Assembly (NCBI RefSeq): GCF_900099995.1
Contig: NZ_FNCZ01000001.1
Span: 1,240,001 to 1,304,000 of the forward strand
DNA: 64,000 nt
Source of the DNA: Winogradskyella thalassocola
GTDB taxonomy: Bacteria; Bacteroidota; Bacteroidia; Flavobacteriales; Flavobacteriaceae
Direction: 5' to 3'
How positions within the stretch are numbered: position 1 is the stretch's first letter; each line of letters starts with the position of its first letter. The notes beneath the pieces were generated by a model, which saw only the letters and a program-made list of their open reading frames with translations, searched no databases and had not been told where the DNA came from. Positions 27,481-37,909 of this stretch are shown piece by piece. Both the position numbers and the translations under genes were made by a program.

Positions 27481-28779
27481 TTAGCGTTCTCTTTTTCCTG
27501 GGTAGGCAATTTCACCGTGTTCTGAAAGGTCAAGTCCAACTAGTTCCTCTTCTTCACTAACACGAAGACCCATTGTAGATTTTAATATTTTTAGAATAAT
27601 GAATGACAGTCCAATAGACCAAGCAGCGTAAGCTAAAACACCAGTTGCCTGAGCGCCTAATTGCGTAAATCCACCTCCATTAAATAGGCCTATTCCAGTT
27701 TCACCGTCAATTCCCCAAAGGCCAATAACGATTGTTCCCCAAACTCCGGCAACACCGTGAACAGAGGCAGCACCAATAGCATCATCAATTTTAAGTTTTT
27801 TCTCAATAAATTCTATAGAGAATACAACGATAATACCTCCAATTAAACCGGCTAAAAGGGCGCCTAATGTAGACATGTTTCCGCAACCAGCAGTAATACT
27901 TACTAGGCCGGCTAATGCTCCGTTTAAAGTTTGTGGTAGATTTGGTTTTCCGTACCAGATCCATGTCGTTATTAATGCGCCTAAACCACCGGCAGCTGCT
28001 GCTAAGTTTGTTATTAAAATAACATTAGAAGCTGCGATAGAATCGTCACCTCCCCAAGCTAGTTGAGAACCTCCATTAAAACCGAACCATCCTAACCATA
28101 AGATAAAAACACCTAAAGTTGCTAGTACTTGGTTGTGTCCTGGAATTGGCATTACTTTTCCATCAATATATTTTCCTATTCTTGGTCCTACCATGTAAGC
28201 AGCAACTAAAGCAGCCCATCCACCAACAGAGTGTACAATTGAAGATCCTGCAAAGTCAATGAATCCGAGTTCGGTTAACCAACCAGATCCTTGCCATTGC
28301 CATCCACCAGCAATAGGGTAGATTAACGCGGTCATTACGATTGAAAATATAGCGTAAGTAGAGTATTTTGTTCTACCTGCAATAGCTCCAGATACAATAG
28401 TTGCGGCTGTAGCAGCAAACATAGTTTGGAATAATAAATCAGCTCCTTCACCTTGCATTAAGCCACTCCAGAAAAACCATCCGTTAGATGTGTCACCGTA
28501 CATTAAAGAATAACCAACAAACCAATAGGTTAATGAGCCCACACAAATGTCTAGTAAATTTTTCATTGCGATATTGGCGGCATTCTTGGATCTGGTCATT
28601 CCAGTTTCAACTAGCGTAAATCCAGCTTGCATAAAGAATACTAGAATGGCAGAAATCAGCATCCAAAGCATTCCCATGTCTCCATTTATTGCGGCAACGG
28701 CGGCTTCGACTTCGGTAGGTTCAGCAGCATCTTGTACTGCTGCTAGAGTTGGGAGTATTGTTAAAAAATTATATATCAT
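27481..28779 (-). CDS. amt: Ammonium transporter
   Basis: 432 residues, about eleven membrane helices. It conducts ammonium across the inner membrane. An N-terminal hydrophobic segment and an acidic periplasmic stretch precede the first core helix. The gating region F-M-Q-A-G-F-T-L-V-E-T-G, the first pore His in S-S-I-V-H-S-V-G-G (near 182) and the second in A-S-V-H-G-V-A-G-V-W-G (near 340) are all present. The C-terminal tail is short, with E-E-E-E-L-V-G-L-D-L-S-E-H-G, the usual PII contact region. No glnK (PII) gene is next to it. It follows the porin gene by 27 bp. Confidence 0.94.
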   Translation of the reverse strand: MIYNFLTILPTLAAVQDAAEPTEVEAAVAAINGDMGMLWMLISAILVFFMQAGFTLVETGMTRSKNAANIAMKNLLDICVGSLTYWFVGYSLMYGDTSNGWFFWSGLMQGEGADLLFQTMFAATAATIVSGAIAGRTKYSTYAIFSIVMTALIYPIAGGWQWQGSGWLTELGFIDFAGSSIVHSVGGWAALVAAYMVGPRIGKYIDGKVMPIPGHNQVLATLGVFILWLGWFGFNGGSQLAWGGDDSIAASNVILITNLAAAAGGLGALITTWIWYGKPNLPQTLNGALAGLVSITAGCGNMSTLGALLAGLIGGIIVVFSIEFIEKKLKIDDAIGAASVHGVAGVWGTIVIGLWGIDGETGIGLFNGGGFTQLGAQATGVLAYAAWSIGLSFIILKILKSTMGLRVSEEEELVGLDLSEHGEIAYPGKRER

Positions 28780-28806
28780 AATAAATGTGTTAGTTAGTGT
28801 TGTGGT

Positions 28807-29841
28807 TTAGAATGTGTAGATTGCAGCTAAAGTAAATGCGCTTAAGCTACTGGCTGCTAAGCCATCATTGTCTACAACATTACCGTAAATACCTCCATCT
28901 GCATCGGTTAAAGAATCTAACCTAAACTCTGGTTTAATGATTAAGTTACTATCAACAGTATAACTACCTGTTAACGTTAATCCTATTACGCTAGGATAAT
29001 CTACGCTATCTTCATCGCCATGTAATGCAAAGTACTCACCTCTTAATCCAATGCTAAAATCATCAGATGTAGCATATTGTGGATATAATGCAGCTCCGTA
29101 AAAACCACTTCCGTCATTGTCATTGTATGCAGCGTTGATTCCTAAGAAAAATTCATCAGATACATCAAAACCACCTGTATAATCAACTTCAAAACCTAAT
29201 CCGCCATTGTTGCCACTATCATAGTAAAGATTTAAGTATTGACCAGAATATCCTAATTGAGCTCCAAATGAATATTCACCTGTAGTAGAAGTATTGTTAG
29301 TATCCCAAGGGTTCATAACCGCTAACATTAAACTAAAATCATCAGATAAAGCAAAATCTGCTTTTAAGCCCATGTGTGAAAAAGGGCCACTAGAGAATAA
29401 GTAAGATGTACTGTAGTTAAAGTTTGCTGCTGGAGCTATAACTTCGTACCCTAAAAATGTATTAAAACGTCCCATTGTTAAAGTGGTCGTTTCTGAAACA
29501 TTCCAGTATACGTAAGCTTGATTTACAATACCATCAACAATATCACTATTAAAAGTTGCGCTAGCACCTCTTGGTCCTGTAACTAAATCAAGAACAGCAC
29601 CCACTTTACCACTTTCGTAGCTAGCAATGATGTTACCCATTCCAAAAGCAAAACCTGTTTGATCTGCAAAAGCAGTACCGAAAGACGCTCCAACGTCATC
29701 AGGTGCAGATATATAAGTTTGGTAATAAGCATCTACACTTCCAGATAATGTGAATTTTTTTTCAGCTTCAGCTTCAGTAGAGTCCTGTGCAGTTAAAACT
29801 ATTGACATTAATAGTAACGTTAATGTGAAAATTTTCTTCAT
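28807..29841 (-). CDS. Outer-membrane porin-like beta-barrel, paired with Amt
   Basis: 344 residues. A cleavable signal peptide (1-19, ending L-T-A-Q) is followed by alternating polar/aromatic beta strands throughout and a C-terminal Phe (A-A-I-Y-T-F), which fits a barrel of the OmpL/porin type found in Bacteroidota. It has many acidic residues and Gly/Asn/Asp turns. As the first gene of a two-gene operon with amt, it likely lets ammonium or small N-compounds cross the outer membrane under nitrogen limitation; this role is inferred from context. Confidence 0.8.
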   Translation of the reverse strand: MKKIFTLTLLLMSIVLTAQDSTEAEAEKKFTLSGSVDAYYQTYISAPDDVGASFGTAFADQTGFAFGMGNIIASYESGKVGAVLDLVTGPRGASATFNSDIVDGIVNQAYVYWNVSETTTLTMGRFNTFLGYEVIAPAANFNYSTSYLFSSGPFSHMGLKADFALSDDFSLMLAVMNPWDTNNTSTTGEYSFGAQLGYSGQYLNLYYDSGNNGGLGFEVDYTGGFDVSDEFFLGINAAYNDNDGSGFYGAALYPQYATSDDFSIGLRGEYFALHGDEDSVDYPSVIGLTLTGSYTVDSNLIIKPEFRLDSLTDADGGIYGNVVDNDGLAASSLSAFTLAAIYTF

Positions 29842-29872
29842 AATAAAAATATTTAATATAGTTAGTTCGCTT

Positions 29873-29880
29873 CAAATCTA
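29873..29880 (-). promoter_or_regulatory. -7 promoter element for porin-amt operon
   Basis: TAGATTTG on the minus strand matches TAnnTTTG exactly and lies 31 bp upstream of the porin start codon. No good -33 TTG is visible, which would fit a promoter that needs an activator. Confidence 0.55.
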
Positions 29881-29897
29881 TATAATCTTTATTTATG

Positions 29898-29967
29898 CCC
29901 TATAAAAAAACGGGTATAAAATGTAATTTTTATGAATATAAAGTTTTATACCCTATAATTTTTGGGG
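29898..29967. promoter_or_regulatory. Symmetric operator-like element between amt and gltB operons
   Basis: GGGTATAAAA (29912-29921) and its exact reverse complement TTTTATACCC (29944-29953) are separated by 22 bp. Outside them, CCC (29898-29900) and GGGG (29964-29967) extend the symmetry as CCC-N11-GGGTATAAAA on both arms. It lies just upstream of the porin -7 element, at about -46 to -100, where an activator would bind. The rest of the gap 29842-30282 is AT-rich. It also holds a 12-bp perfect palindrome TTGATATATCAA (29992-30003) and a short ORF at 30189-30269. Confidence 0.5.
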
Positions 29968-30188
29968 TGATAATAAAATAGATTGATTTTTTTGATATAT
30001 CAATAATTTCGTTTTGATTAAATTGAGGTTAAAAGGCTTGTTTTGTGAGTTATTTTTAATCTTTTATTATTTTCGAAAACGTTTTAGCAATAAATGAGGT
30101 TTTTTGTTGAATAATTTTCATTAGCTAATTATTAGAATTTGTAGTTATTATTGCAATATTTTCATTTAGAATGCACTTAACTATCGAT

Positions 30189-30269
30189 ATGAGAAAAGTG
30201 TTTCAACTATTTTCATTATTAACTTTATGCATATATATTAGAGGAGTAATAAGGTGTAAAAACCTTTAA
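30189..30269 (+). CDS. Possible 26-residue leader ORF before gltB
   Basis: ATG at 30189 to TAA at 30269, 13 bp before the gltB start. The 26 residues are hydrophobic in the middle ([11 protein letters not shown]) with Arg and Lys near both ends. It contains only one Gln and no Glu codon, so it is not an obvious glutamate or glutamine attenuator. It may be chance or a translational-coupling leader. Confidence 0.25.
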   Translation: MRKVFQLFSLLTLCIYIRGVIRCKNL

Positions 30270-30282
30270 ATTTTTTGAAAAT

Positions 30283-33200
30283 ATGTTTAAGAAGCAAGGG
30301 CTATATTCACCAGAGTTTGAACACGAAAATTGTGGTGCAGGATTTATCTGTAATCTAAAAGGGGAAAAGACAAATCAAATTATACATGACGCCTTAGAAA
30401 TCCTAGTAAAATTAGAGCATCGTGGAGGTGTAAGTGCTGATGGAAAAACAGGAGATGGAGCAGGTTTATTAATCGATATTCCACATGCTTATTTTAAACG
30501 CGTTTGTGGTTTTAAAGTACCTGTAAAAGGTAAGTATGCTGTAGGGATGGTGTTCTTGCCAAAAAACAGAAATCAATATAAATTTTGTAAGGATACGTTC
30601 GAGAAAGAAATCATCGCACAAGGACTTACTGTTATAGGTTGGAGAGAAGTTCCTGTAGATTCTACGCAACTTGGAGAAATAGCATTGGCATCAGAACCAA
30701 ATATAGAACAGCTTTTTGTTGGGAAATCTAATGAGGTTTCTGAAGCTGATTTTAAAGCAAAACTATATGCAGCACGTAAGATAACAGAACATACGGTTCG
30801 TAAATCTAAAATGTCTCAAAGCGCTTATTTCTACGTGTCTAGTTTGTCAATGAATACATTGATATATAAAGGTATTATTATGCCCGAAGATATTGGGCCG
30901 TATTATAAAGATTTACAAGAAGATGATTTAGTCACACGTTTAGCATTAGTGCATCAGCGTTTTTCTACGAATACGATGCCGACATGGGAATTGGCACAAC
31001 CATTTCGATTTATGTGTCAAAATGGTGAAATCAATACATTGCGTGGTAATGTGAGTCGAATGCGTGTTCGAGAAGAAATTATGAAAAGTGAAGTCTTCGG
31101 TCCACAAATAGATAAATTATTTCCAATCATTCTGCCAGGAAAATCAGATTCTGCGTCTATGGATATGGTGGTAGAATTGTTAACACACACAGGAAGGTCA
31201 TTGCCCGAAGTGATGATGATGATGATTCCGGAAGCATGGGAAAAACATGCAACAATGTCTCCAGAACGAAAAGCATTTTACGATTATAATGCTTGTATTA
31301 TGGAGCCTTGGGATGGACCCGCTTCTGTGCCATTTACAGATGGAAATTATATTGGAGCACTATTAGATAGAAATGGTTTAAGACCATCGAGATATACAGT
31401 TACAAAAAGTGGTAAATTAATCATGTCTTCAGAAATTGGAGTTGTTGATATTGCACCAGAAGATGTAGAAAGTCATGGCCGTTTAGAGCCAGGAAAAATG
31501 TTCTTGGTAGATATGAACCAAGGTCGAATAATCAATGACGAAGAAATAAAAAGTAAGATTGTTAAAGAAAGACCATATCAAGAATGGTTAGATAAAACGA
31601 GATTACATTTAAAAGATATTCCTTATACAGGAGAAACATGTCCAATTGAAACTTTAGATATCAAAACAAGACAGCGTTTATTTAATTATACGTTCGAAGA
31701 TATTCAAGAAGTTATTACACCAATGGCTATAAACTCTAAGGAAGCTTTAGGTTCTATGGGAACTGACACACCTTTAGCCGTTTTATCAAACAAACCACAG
31801 ATCATTTCTAACTATTTTAAGCAATTATTTGCTCAGGTTACCAATCCACCTTTAGATGGAATTAGAGAAGAAATTGTAACCGATATTAGCTTGTCATTAG
31901 GTAAGGATAGAAATATTTTCAGCATTACAGAACGCCAATGTCGAAAATTAAAAATTCAGAATCCTGTAATCTCAAATGATGATTTAGATAAAATCCGACA
32001 TATTAATGTGGAAGGCTTTAAAGCTGAAACCATAGAAATGTTGTACCAAAAAGATAAAGGTCTTAATGGATTGGAGGATGCTTTAGATACTATTATTGTT
32101 CAAATTGAAAAAGCATTATTAAGAAAAACAAATATTATCATTCTATCTGATAGAGGAGTAAGTAAAGCTATGGCGCCAATTCCGTCTTTATTAGCGTGTT
32201 CTTATGTAAATCATCAAATGAATCGTTTACGTAAGCGTTCGTATTTTGATATTATTATTGAATCAGCAGAACCACGTGAGCCACATCATTTTGCGACTTT
32301 ATTTGGATATGGTGCAAGTGCTGTAAATCCTTATATGGTAAATGAAATCATCAGAGCGCAAGTAAAAGAAGGCTTCATTACGGGAATGGATGAGCAAAAA
32401 GCAGTAGATAACTTCAACAAAGCTATTGGAAAAGGTATTTTAAAAGTGATGAACAAAATAGGAATCTCTACATTACATTCTTACAGAGGTTCTCAGATAT
32501 TCGAAATCGTTGGTTTCAACTCACAATTTGTTGAAAAATATTTTCCATATACAGCTTCGCGAATTGAAGGTATAGGCTTGTATGAAATCGAAAAAGAAAT
32601 TGATAAGCGCTACAAATATGCCTATCCAAATACAGAAGTTGATAAACGTTTAGGCTTAAATATTGGAGGGGATTACCGTTGGAGACGGAATGGAGAAAAG
32701 CATTTATTTAACCCTACAACGGTAGCAAAATTACAACAAGCAGTTCGTTTAAGTGATCAGGCTAGTTATGATGTTTATGCAAAAACAATTAATGAACAGT
32801 CTGAAAATTTAATGACTATTCGTGGCTTATTCGAATTTAATAATATTGACCCCATTCCTATTGAAGAAGTAGAACCTTGGACAGATATTGTAAAACGATT
32901 TAAAACAGGGGCCATGTCTTATGGGTCTATTTCTCGTGAAGCTCATGAAAATTTAGCCATTGCGATGAATAGAATTGGAGGAAAATCTAATTCAGGTGAA
33001 GGAGGAGAAGACCGTAAACGTTTTCAGCCCGATGTTAATGGAGATAGTAGGAATTCAGCTATTAAGCAAGTTGCTTCTGGTCGTTTCGGTGTTACTTCTC
33101 ACTATTTAACAAATGCGAAAGAGATTCAAATAAAAATGGCTCAGGGTGCAAAACCAGGAGAAGGTGGTCAGTTACCTGGTGAAAAAGTATTACCATGGAT

Positions 33201-34797
33201 TGCTGCAGCGCGTAACTCAACACCATTTGTAGGTTTAATTTCGCCACCACCACATCACGATATATATTCAATAGAAGATTTAGCACAATTAATATACGAT
33301 TTAAAGAATGCAAATCGTGAAGCTAGAATTAACGTAAAACTTGTTTCAGAAGTTGGAGTGGGTACTATCGCAGCTGGTGTTGCAAAAGCAAAAGCAGATG
33401 TTGTTTTAATTGCAGGTTACGATGGCGGAACAGGAGCATCGCCTTTAACCTCATTAAAACATGCGGGTTTACCATGGGAACTTGGTTTAGCCGAAGCACA
33501 ACAAACTTTAGTACTGAACAATTTAAGAAGTAGAATTGTAGTTGAATGCGACGGACAATTAAAAACAGGTAGAGATGTAGCGATTGCCGCATTATTAGGT
33601 GCAGAAGAATTTGGTTTTGCTACAGCACCTTTAGTCGCTTCAGGATGTATTATGATGCGAAAATGTCATTTAAATACGTGTCCTGTCGGAATCGCAACAC
33701 AAGATAAAGAGTTGCGTAAAAACTTTAAGGGCACACCAGAACATGTGATTAATTTCTTCTATTATATAGCAGAAGAATTGCGACATATTATGGCAGAATT
33801 AGGATTCCGATCTATGTCAGAAATGATTGGTCAAACGCATAAAATAAATGCGAATAAAGCCATCAAACATTACAAAGCTAAAGGCTTAGATTTATCTTCA
33901 ATTTTGTACCGACCAGAAGCTTACAGTAAAATGACAGTTAAGAATACTGAAAAGCAAGATCACAATCTAGATAATGTTTTAGATTTTACGATTCTTAAAG
34001 ATTCGCATCGTGCTTTGTATAGAAAAGAACAAATGACATTGTCGTATCCCATAAAGAATACGAATAGAACGGTTGGAGCTATTGTGAGTAATGAAATTTC
34101 AAAAATATATGGTCATTTAGGTCTGCCAGAAGATACGTTGAATATCAATTTCACAGGTTCTGCAGGTCAGAGTTTTGGTGCTTTTGGTGCTCATGGATTA
34201 ACGTTTAAACTTGAAGGAAATACAAATGATTACTTAGGGAAAGGCTTGTCTGGTGCTAAGTTAATAGTTAAAAAGCCTAGCAAAGCAAGTTTTAAAGCGG
34301 AAGATAATATCATAGTTGGTAATGTTTGCTTATTCGGTGCGGTTGAAGGACAAGCGTATATTAACGGAATTGCCGGTGAACGTTTTGCAGTCAGAAACTC
34401 TGGAGCAATTGCAGTTGTAGAAGGTGTTGGTGATCATTGTTGTGAATATATGACGGGTGGAAAAGTCATTGTTCTTGGTAAAACAGGTCGAAATTTTGCA
34501 GCCGGCATGAGTGGAGGTATTGCCTATGTTTATGATCCTGAAAACAAATTTGTAAACGGCTTATGTAATACGGAAACAATAGAATTTGAAAAAATCTTGA
34601 AGAAAGACGCTAATGATTTAAAAGGTATTATTGAAAAGCATGTACAATATACAGATAGTCAATTGGGTGAAAGATTATTGGCAGATTGGGAAATAAGCTT
34701 GAAGAATTTTGTTCGCGTTATGCCTACGGAATACAAACGTGCTTTAAAGCGTTTAGAGACAGAAGAACAAATGTTTGAAGAATTAGAAACAGTATAA
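30283..34797 (+). CDS. gltB: Glutamate synthase, large (alpha) subunit
   Basis: 1504 residues, full length. It transfers the amide N of glutamine to 2-oxoglutarate. In order: a class II amidotransferase domain with its catalytic Cys at 17 (E-N-C-G-A-G-F; the first 16 residues should be removed as a propeptide), a central domain, the FMN-binding synthase barrel (about 820-1200, with G-E-G-G-E-D and [13 protein letters not shown]), the [3Fe-4S] motif C-x5-C-H-L-N-T-C-P-V-G, and the GXGXG beta-helix at the C-terminus. It is followed by gltD after 91 bp. It is divergent from the porin-amt operon, which suggests shared nitrogen control. Confidence 0.95.
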   Translation: MFKKQGLYSPEFEHENCGAGFICNLKGEKTNQIIHDALEILVKLEHRGGVSADGKTGDGAGLLIDIPHAYFKRVCGFKVPVKGKYAVGMVFLPKNRNQYKFCKDTFEKEIIAQGLTVIGWREVPVDSTQLGEIALASEPNIEQLFVGKSNEVSEADFKAKLYAARKITEHTVRKSKMSQSAYFYVSSLSMNTLIYKGIIMPEDIGPYYKDLQEDDLVTRLALVHQRFSTNTMPTWELAQPFRFMCQNGEINTLRGNVSRMRVREEIMKSEVFGPQIDKLFPIILPGKSDSASMDMVVELLTHTGRSLPEVMMMMIPEAWEKHATMSPERKAFYDYNACIMEPWDGPASVPFTDGNYIGALLDRNGLRPSRYTVTKSGKLIMSSEIGVVDIAPEDVESHGRLEPGKMFLVDMNQGRIINDEEIKSKIVKERPYQEWLDKTRLHLKDIPYTGETCPIETLDIKTRQRLFNYTFEDIQEVITPMAINSKEALGSMGTDTPLAVLSNKPQIISNYFKQLFAQVTNPPLDGIREEIVTDISLSLGKDRNIFSITERQCRKLKIQNPVISNDDLDKIRHINVEGFKAETIEMLYQKDKGLNGLEDALDTIIVQIEKALLRKTNIIILSDRGVSKAMAPIPSLLACSYVNHQMNRLRKRSYFDIIIESAEPREPHHFATLFGYGASAVNPYMVNEIIRAQVKEGFITGMDEQKAVDNFNKAIGKGILKVMNKIGISTLHSYRGSQIFEIVGFNSQFVEKYFPYTASRIEGIGLYEIEKEIDKRYKYAYPNTEVDKRLGLNIGGDYRWRRNGEKHLFNPTTVAKLQQAVRLSDQASYDVYAKTINEQSENLMTIRGLFEFNNIDPIPIEEVEPWTDIVKRFKTGAMSYGSISREAHENLAIAMNRIGGKSNSGEGGEDRKRFQPDVNGDSRNSAIKQVASGRFGVTSHYLTNAKEIQIKMAQGAKPGEGGQLPGEKVLPWIAAARNSTPFVGLISPPPHHDIYSIEDLAQLIYDLKNANREARINVKLVSEVGVGTIAAGVAKAKADVVLIAGYDGGTGASPLTSLKHAGLPWELGLAEAQQTLVLNNLRSRIVVECDGQLKTGRDVAIAALLGAEEFGFATAPLVASGCIMMRKCHLNTCPVGIATQDKELRKNFKGTPEHVINFFYYIAEELRHIMAELGFRSMSEMIGQTHKINANKAIKHYKAKGLDLSSILYRPEAYSKMTVKNTEKQDHNLDNVLDFTILKDSHRALYRKEQMTLSYPIKNTNRTVGAIVSNEISKIYGHLGLPEDTLNINFTGSAGQSFGAFGAHGLTFKLEGNTNDYLGKGLSGAKLIVKKPSKASFKAEDNIIVGNVCLFGAVEGQAYINGIAGERFAVRNSGAIAVVEGVGDHCCEYMTGGKVIVLGKTGRNFAAGMSGGIAYVYDPENKFVNGLCNTETIEFEKILKKDANDLKGIIEKHVQYTDSQLGERLLADWEISLKNFVRVMPTEYKRALKRLETEEQMFEELETV

Positions 34798-34865
34798 TTC
34801 AATAATCAGATTGTCTTAGAAAAAATAAATTTACAGTAGAATTAAAATTAGAAAGTCAGGGTGAA

Positions 34866-34885
34866 ATTCCTGCTTTCGCCGGAAT
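34866..34885 (+). repeat. Family B hairpin 3 bp before gltD
   Basis: ATTCCTGC-TTTC-GCCGGAAT, one mismatch in the stem, ending 3 bp before the gltD ATG. Confidence 0.7.
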
Positions 34886-34888
34886 AAA

Positions 34889-36352
34889 ATGGGAAAAGTA
34901 ACAGGTTTTAAAGAGTTCGAAAGAAAAGATGAGTCCTACAAGCCAGTAAAGGATCGTGTGAAGCATTATAATGAATTTACGGTGCCTTTAAAGGATAAAG
35001 ACATGACAGAACAAGGGTCGCGTTGTATGGATTGTGGAATTCCGTTTTGCCATAGTGGTTGTCCGCTGGGTAATTTAATTCCAGACTTTAATCATATGGT
35101 ACACCAAGGCGAATGGCAAAAAGCGTCTTGGATATTACACTCAACGAATAACTTTCCGGAGTTTACAGGTCGTTTATGTCCTGCTCCTTGTGAACAGGCT
35201 TGTGTGTTAGGTATTATTGAAGATCCGGTTTCTATAGAAAATATTGAAAAAAATATTGTCGAACGTGCTTTTAAAGAAGGGTGGATTAAACCGCAACCAC
35301 CTAAAACAAGAACAGGAAAAACAATTGCCATCGTTGGTTCTGGCCCTGCAGGTTTAGCAGCTGCTCAACAATTAAATAGAGCAGGACATTTAGTAACCGT
35401 GTTTGAACGCGATGATGCTATTGGAGGATTATTACGTTACGGTATTCCAAATTTTAAAATGGAAAAAGGTATCATAGATCGTCGTTTAGCCATTTTGGAA
35501 GCTGAAGGTATTGTGTTTAAAACTAATGTAAACGTTGGTGTGAATTATGATGTAAAAGATTTAAAAAAGTTTGACGCTGTTGTACTTTGTGGTGGCGCAA
35601 CAGAAAGACGAAGTTTGCCAACCCCAGGTATTGATGCTGATGGTGTAGTACAAGCTATGGATTTTTTAACGCAACAAACTAAAGTTGTTTTCGGACAGAA
35701 AATTAAGGATCAGGTTTTAGCAACTAAGAAAAATGTTATTGTTATTGGAGGTGGAGATACAGGTTCTGATTGTGTTGGGACATCCAATCGTCAAGGAGCC
35801 AAATCGGTAGTTAATTTTGAAATTATGCCAAAACCACCAGGACATCGTTCGCCAGCAACACCATGGCCATATTGGCCATTACAATTAAAAACGTCATCGT
35901 CTCATAAAGAAGGTGTGGAGCGTAATTGGTTAATTAACACCAAAGAATTTATAACGGATGCTAAAGGAAAACTTACAGCAATAAAAACGGTAAATGTAGA
36001 ATGGGAAATGGTGCCAGGAGAACGTCCTAAATTAATAGAGATTGCGGGTACGGAAAAAACATGGCCTTGTGATTTAGCATTATTAGCTTTAGGTTTTACG
36101 GGGCCAGAATCTACAATTGCAGACCAACTAGGTTTGGAAAGAGATGTAAGGTCAAACTATAAAGCAACCTATGGGAAATATCAAACCAATATTTCAAATG
36201 TGTTTACTGCAGGTGATATGCGAAGAGGACAATCATTAATAGTCTGGGCAATTTCTGAAGGTCGTGAAGCGGCTCGTCAAGTGGATATTTACTTAATGGG
36301 TAAATCGGATTTGGCAACTAAAAATGAAGAAGGAGATTTAATAGGATTATAA
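34889..36352 (+). CDS. gltD: Glutamate synthase, small (beta) subunit
   Basis: 487 residues. It takes electrons from NADPH and passes them to GltB. The N-terminus carries the Cys-rich motifs for two [4Fe-4S] clusters (C-M-D-C-G-I-P-F-C-H-S-G-C-P and C-P-A-P-C-E-Q-A-C). The FAD-binding I-V-G-S-G-P-A-G-L-A-A-A (about 149-160) and the NADPH-binding V-I-G-G-G-D-T-G-S-D follow. The C-terminal F-T-A-G-D-M-R-R-G-Q-S-L-I-V-W-A is the second FAD motif. Confidence 0.95.
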   Translation: MGKVTGFKEFERKDESYKPVKDRVKHYNEFTVPLKDKDMTEQGSRCMDCGIPFCHSGCPLGNLIPDFNHMVHQGEWQKASWILHSTNNFPEFTGRLCPAPCEQACVLGIIEDPVSIENIEKNIVERAFKEGWIKPQPPKTRTGKTIAIVGSGPAGLAAAQQLNRAGHLVTVFERDDAIGGLLRYGIPNFKMEKGIIDRRLAILEAEGIVFKTNVNVGVNYDVKDLKKFDAVVLCGGATERRSLPTPGIDADGVVQAMDFLTQQTKVVFGQKIKDQVLATKKNVIVIGGGDTGSDCVGTSNRQGAKSVVNFEIMPKPPGHRSPATPWPYWPLQLKTSSSHKEGVERNWLINTKEFITDAKGKLTAIKTVNVEWEMVPGERPKLIEIAGTEKTWPCDLALLALGFTGPESTIADQLGLERDVRSNYKATYGKYQTNISNVFTAGDMRRGQSLIVWAISEGREAARQVDIYLMGKSDLATKNEEGDLIGL

Positions 36353-36410
36353 TTTAATAATACTTCTGCTGCTATAAATTTTAGGGTAGTCTTTTACTAG
36401 AGTAGAATCT

Positions 36411-36440
36411 AAAAAGCATCTGTTTTACAGATGCTTTTTT
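36411..36440 (+). terminator. Terminator after gltD
   Basis: A perfect hairpin AAAAAGCATCTG/CAGATGCTTTTT with a 5-base loop runs into T residues, 58 bp after the gltD stop. Because the A tract precedes the stem, it can also serve the minus-strand arg operon. Confidence 0.92.
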
Positions 36441-36451
36441 TATTTTTTATA

Positions 36452-36523
36452 CTGCAAGATCTTGCGGGCCTTGTAGGTGTTATTTTCATTTTTAGACCTA
36501 CAAGGTTTTTGAAACCTTGCAGG
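36452..36523. repeat. Two family A palindromes between gltD and argH
   Basis: A degenerate copy (CTGCAAG...CCTTGTAGG, 36452-36478) and a good copy (CCTACAAGG...CCTTGCAGG, 36497-36523) lie just past the argH stop. Confidence 0.7.
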
Positions 36524-36540
36524 ATTTGGTATTATTAGGA

Positions 36541-37821
36541 TTAATCTTTGCTAGGATATTTGGCTTTGATATCATCCAAGCACAAATTATGAATACTTCC
36601 TATATGAGAGTGTTCTTTTCCTAAATCGGGCTTGTACGTTCCTGCTTGTACTTGACTTCCGATTTTCTGATACGCTTCTCTAAAGCTCATGCCTTCAACT
36701 ACTAAATTATTAATACTATCTACTGTAAATAAGTATTGGTATTTCTCATCAGTGAGGTCAATATCCTTCACGATGATTTGTTGAATGGAATAATTAAAGA
36801 TGTCTAAAATATCTTTTACATCTTCAAAAGCATTGATGATATTTTCTTTCAATAATTGAAAATCTCTGTGGTAACCACTTGGTAAATTATTGGTGATTAA
36901 TAACATTTCAGAATGTAAGGCCTGAATTTTATTACACTTACCTCGAATCAATTCAAAGACATCAGGATTCTTTTTGTGTGGCATAATGCTACTTCCTGTG
37001 GTTAATTCATCTGGAAATGTCACAAAGCCAAAATTCTGACTCATATACAAGCAAATATCCATAGCAAAACGTGCCATGGTATTACATAATCCGCCTAAAG
37101 CACTAGCGATAGCACGTTCACTTTTTCCTCGACTTAATTGCGCAGCAACCACGTTATATTTTAAGGTTGAAAAACCTAATTCTTTAGTGGTAATGTCTCG
37201 GTCTATTGGAAAAGAGCTTCCGTAACCAGCAGCTGAACCTAATGGGTTTTGGTCTGCGATTTTCGATACTGCATTTAAGACGTAAACGTCATCAATTAAC
37301 AATTCCGCATAAGCAGAAAACCATAAGCCAAAAGATGATGGCATGGCGACTTGCAAATGTGTGTAGCCAGGTAATAACTGAGTTTTATGAGTTTCGGCTA
37401 AACCTAAAAGCGTATCAAAAAATGTTTTTGTTTTAGAATTTATAATTTCAAGATTCTCTTTATAGTAGAGTTGAAGGGCTACTAAAACTTGATCATTTCT
37501 AGAACGTGCCGTGTGGATTTTCTTTCCGACGTCGCCTAAGGTTTTTGTGAGCTCATGTTCAATTTTAGAATGGACATCTTCAAACGAGTCTTCAATTATA
37601 AAGGTACCATCTTCAATTGATTCCGCTAAAACTTTTAATCCTGATTTCAATTGTTCTAACTCTTCCGAAGTTATTATTCCGATAGATTCTAACATCACAG
37701 CATGCGCTCGCGACGCTTCTACATCATATTTTGCAATATGCATATCGATTTCTCTATCGTTTCCGACGGTAAATAATTCTATTTTTTTATCTATTGAAAA
37801 TCCTTTGTCCCACAATTTCAT
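36541..37821 (-). CDS. argH: Argininosuccinate lyase
   Basis: 426 residues, a little shorter than E. coli ArgH (457). It splits argininosuccinate into arginine and fumarate, the last step of the pathway. The superfamily signature G-S-S-I-M-P-H-K-K-N-P-D and the S-R-N-D-Q motif (H-T-A-R-S-R-N-D-Q-V) are intact. It is the last gene of the arg operon, separated from argE by a large inverted repeat. Confidence 0.94.
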   Translation of the reverse strand: MKLWDKGFSIDKKIELFTVGNDREIDMHIAKYDVEASRAHAVMLESIGIITSEELEQLKSGLKVLAESIEDGTFIIEDSFEDVHSKIEHELTKTLGDVGKKIHTARSRNDQVLVALQLYYKENLEIINSKTKTFFDTLLGLAETHKTQLLPGYTHLQVAMPSSFGLWFSAYAELLIDDVYVLNAVSKIADQNPLGSAAGYGSSFPIDRDITTKELGFSTLKYNVVAAQLSRGKSERAIASALGGLCNTMARFAMDICLYMSQNFGFVTFPDELTTGSSIMPHKKNPDVFELIRGKCNKIQALHSEMLLITNNLPSGYHRDFQLLKENIINAFEDVKDILDIFNYSIQQIIVKDIDLTDEKYQYLFTVDSINNLVVEGMSFREAYQKIGSQVQAGTYKPDLGKEHSHIGSIHNLCLDDIKAKYPSKD

Positions 37822-37840
37822 AGTTCTATTTTTTTAATTG

Positions 37841-37907
37841 CTGTCTCCTCGAGCGCAGTCGAGAGGTTTTTAATGTAAATAGGTCTCGACTGCGCTCGAC
37901 CAGACAG
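37841..37907. repeat. Long inverted repeat between argE and argH
   Basis: Two 24-bp arms (37841-37864 and 37884-37907) are inverted copies with two mismatches, around a 19-bp loop. The core is TCGAGCGCAGTCGAGA. In mRNA this would be a very stable hairpin in the arg operon, directly before argH. Confidence 0.85.
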
Positions 37908-37909
37908 TC

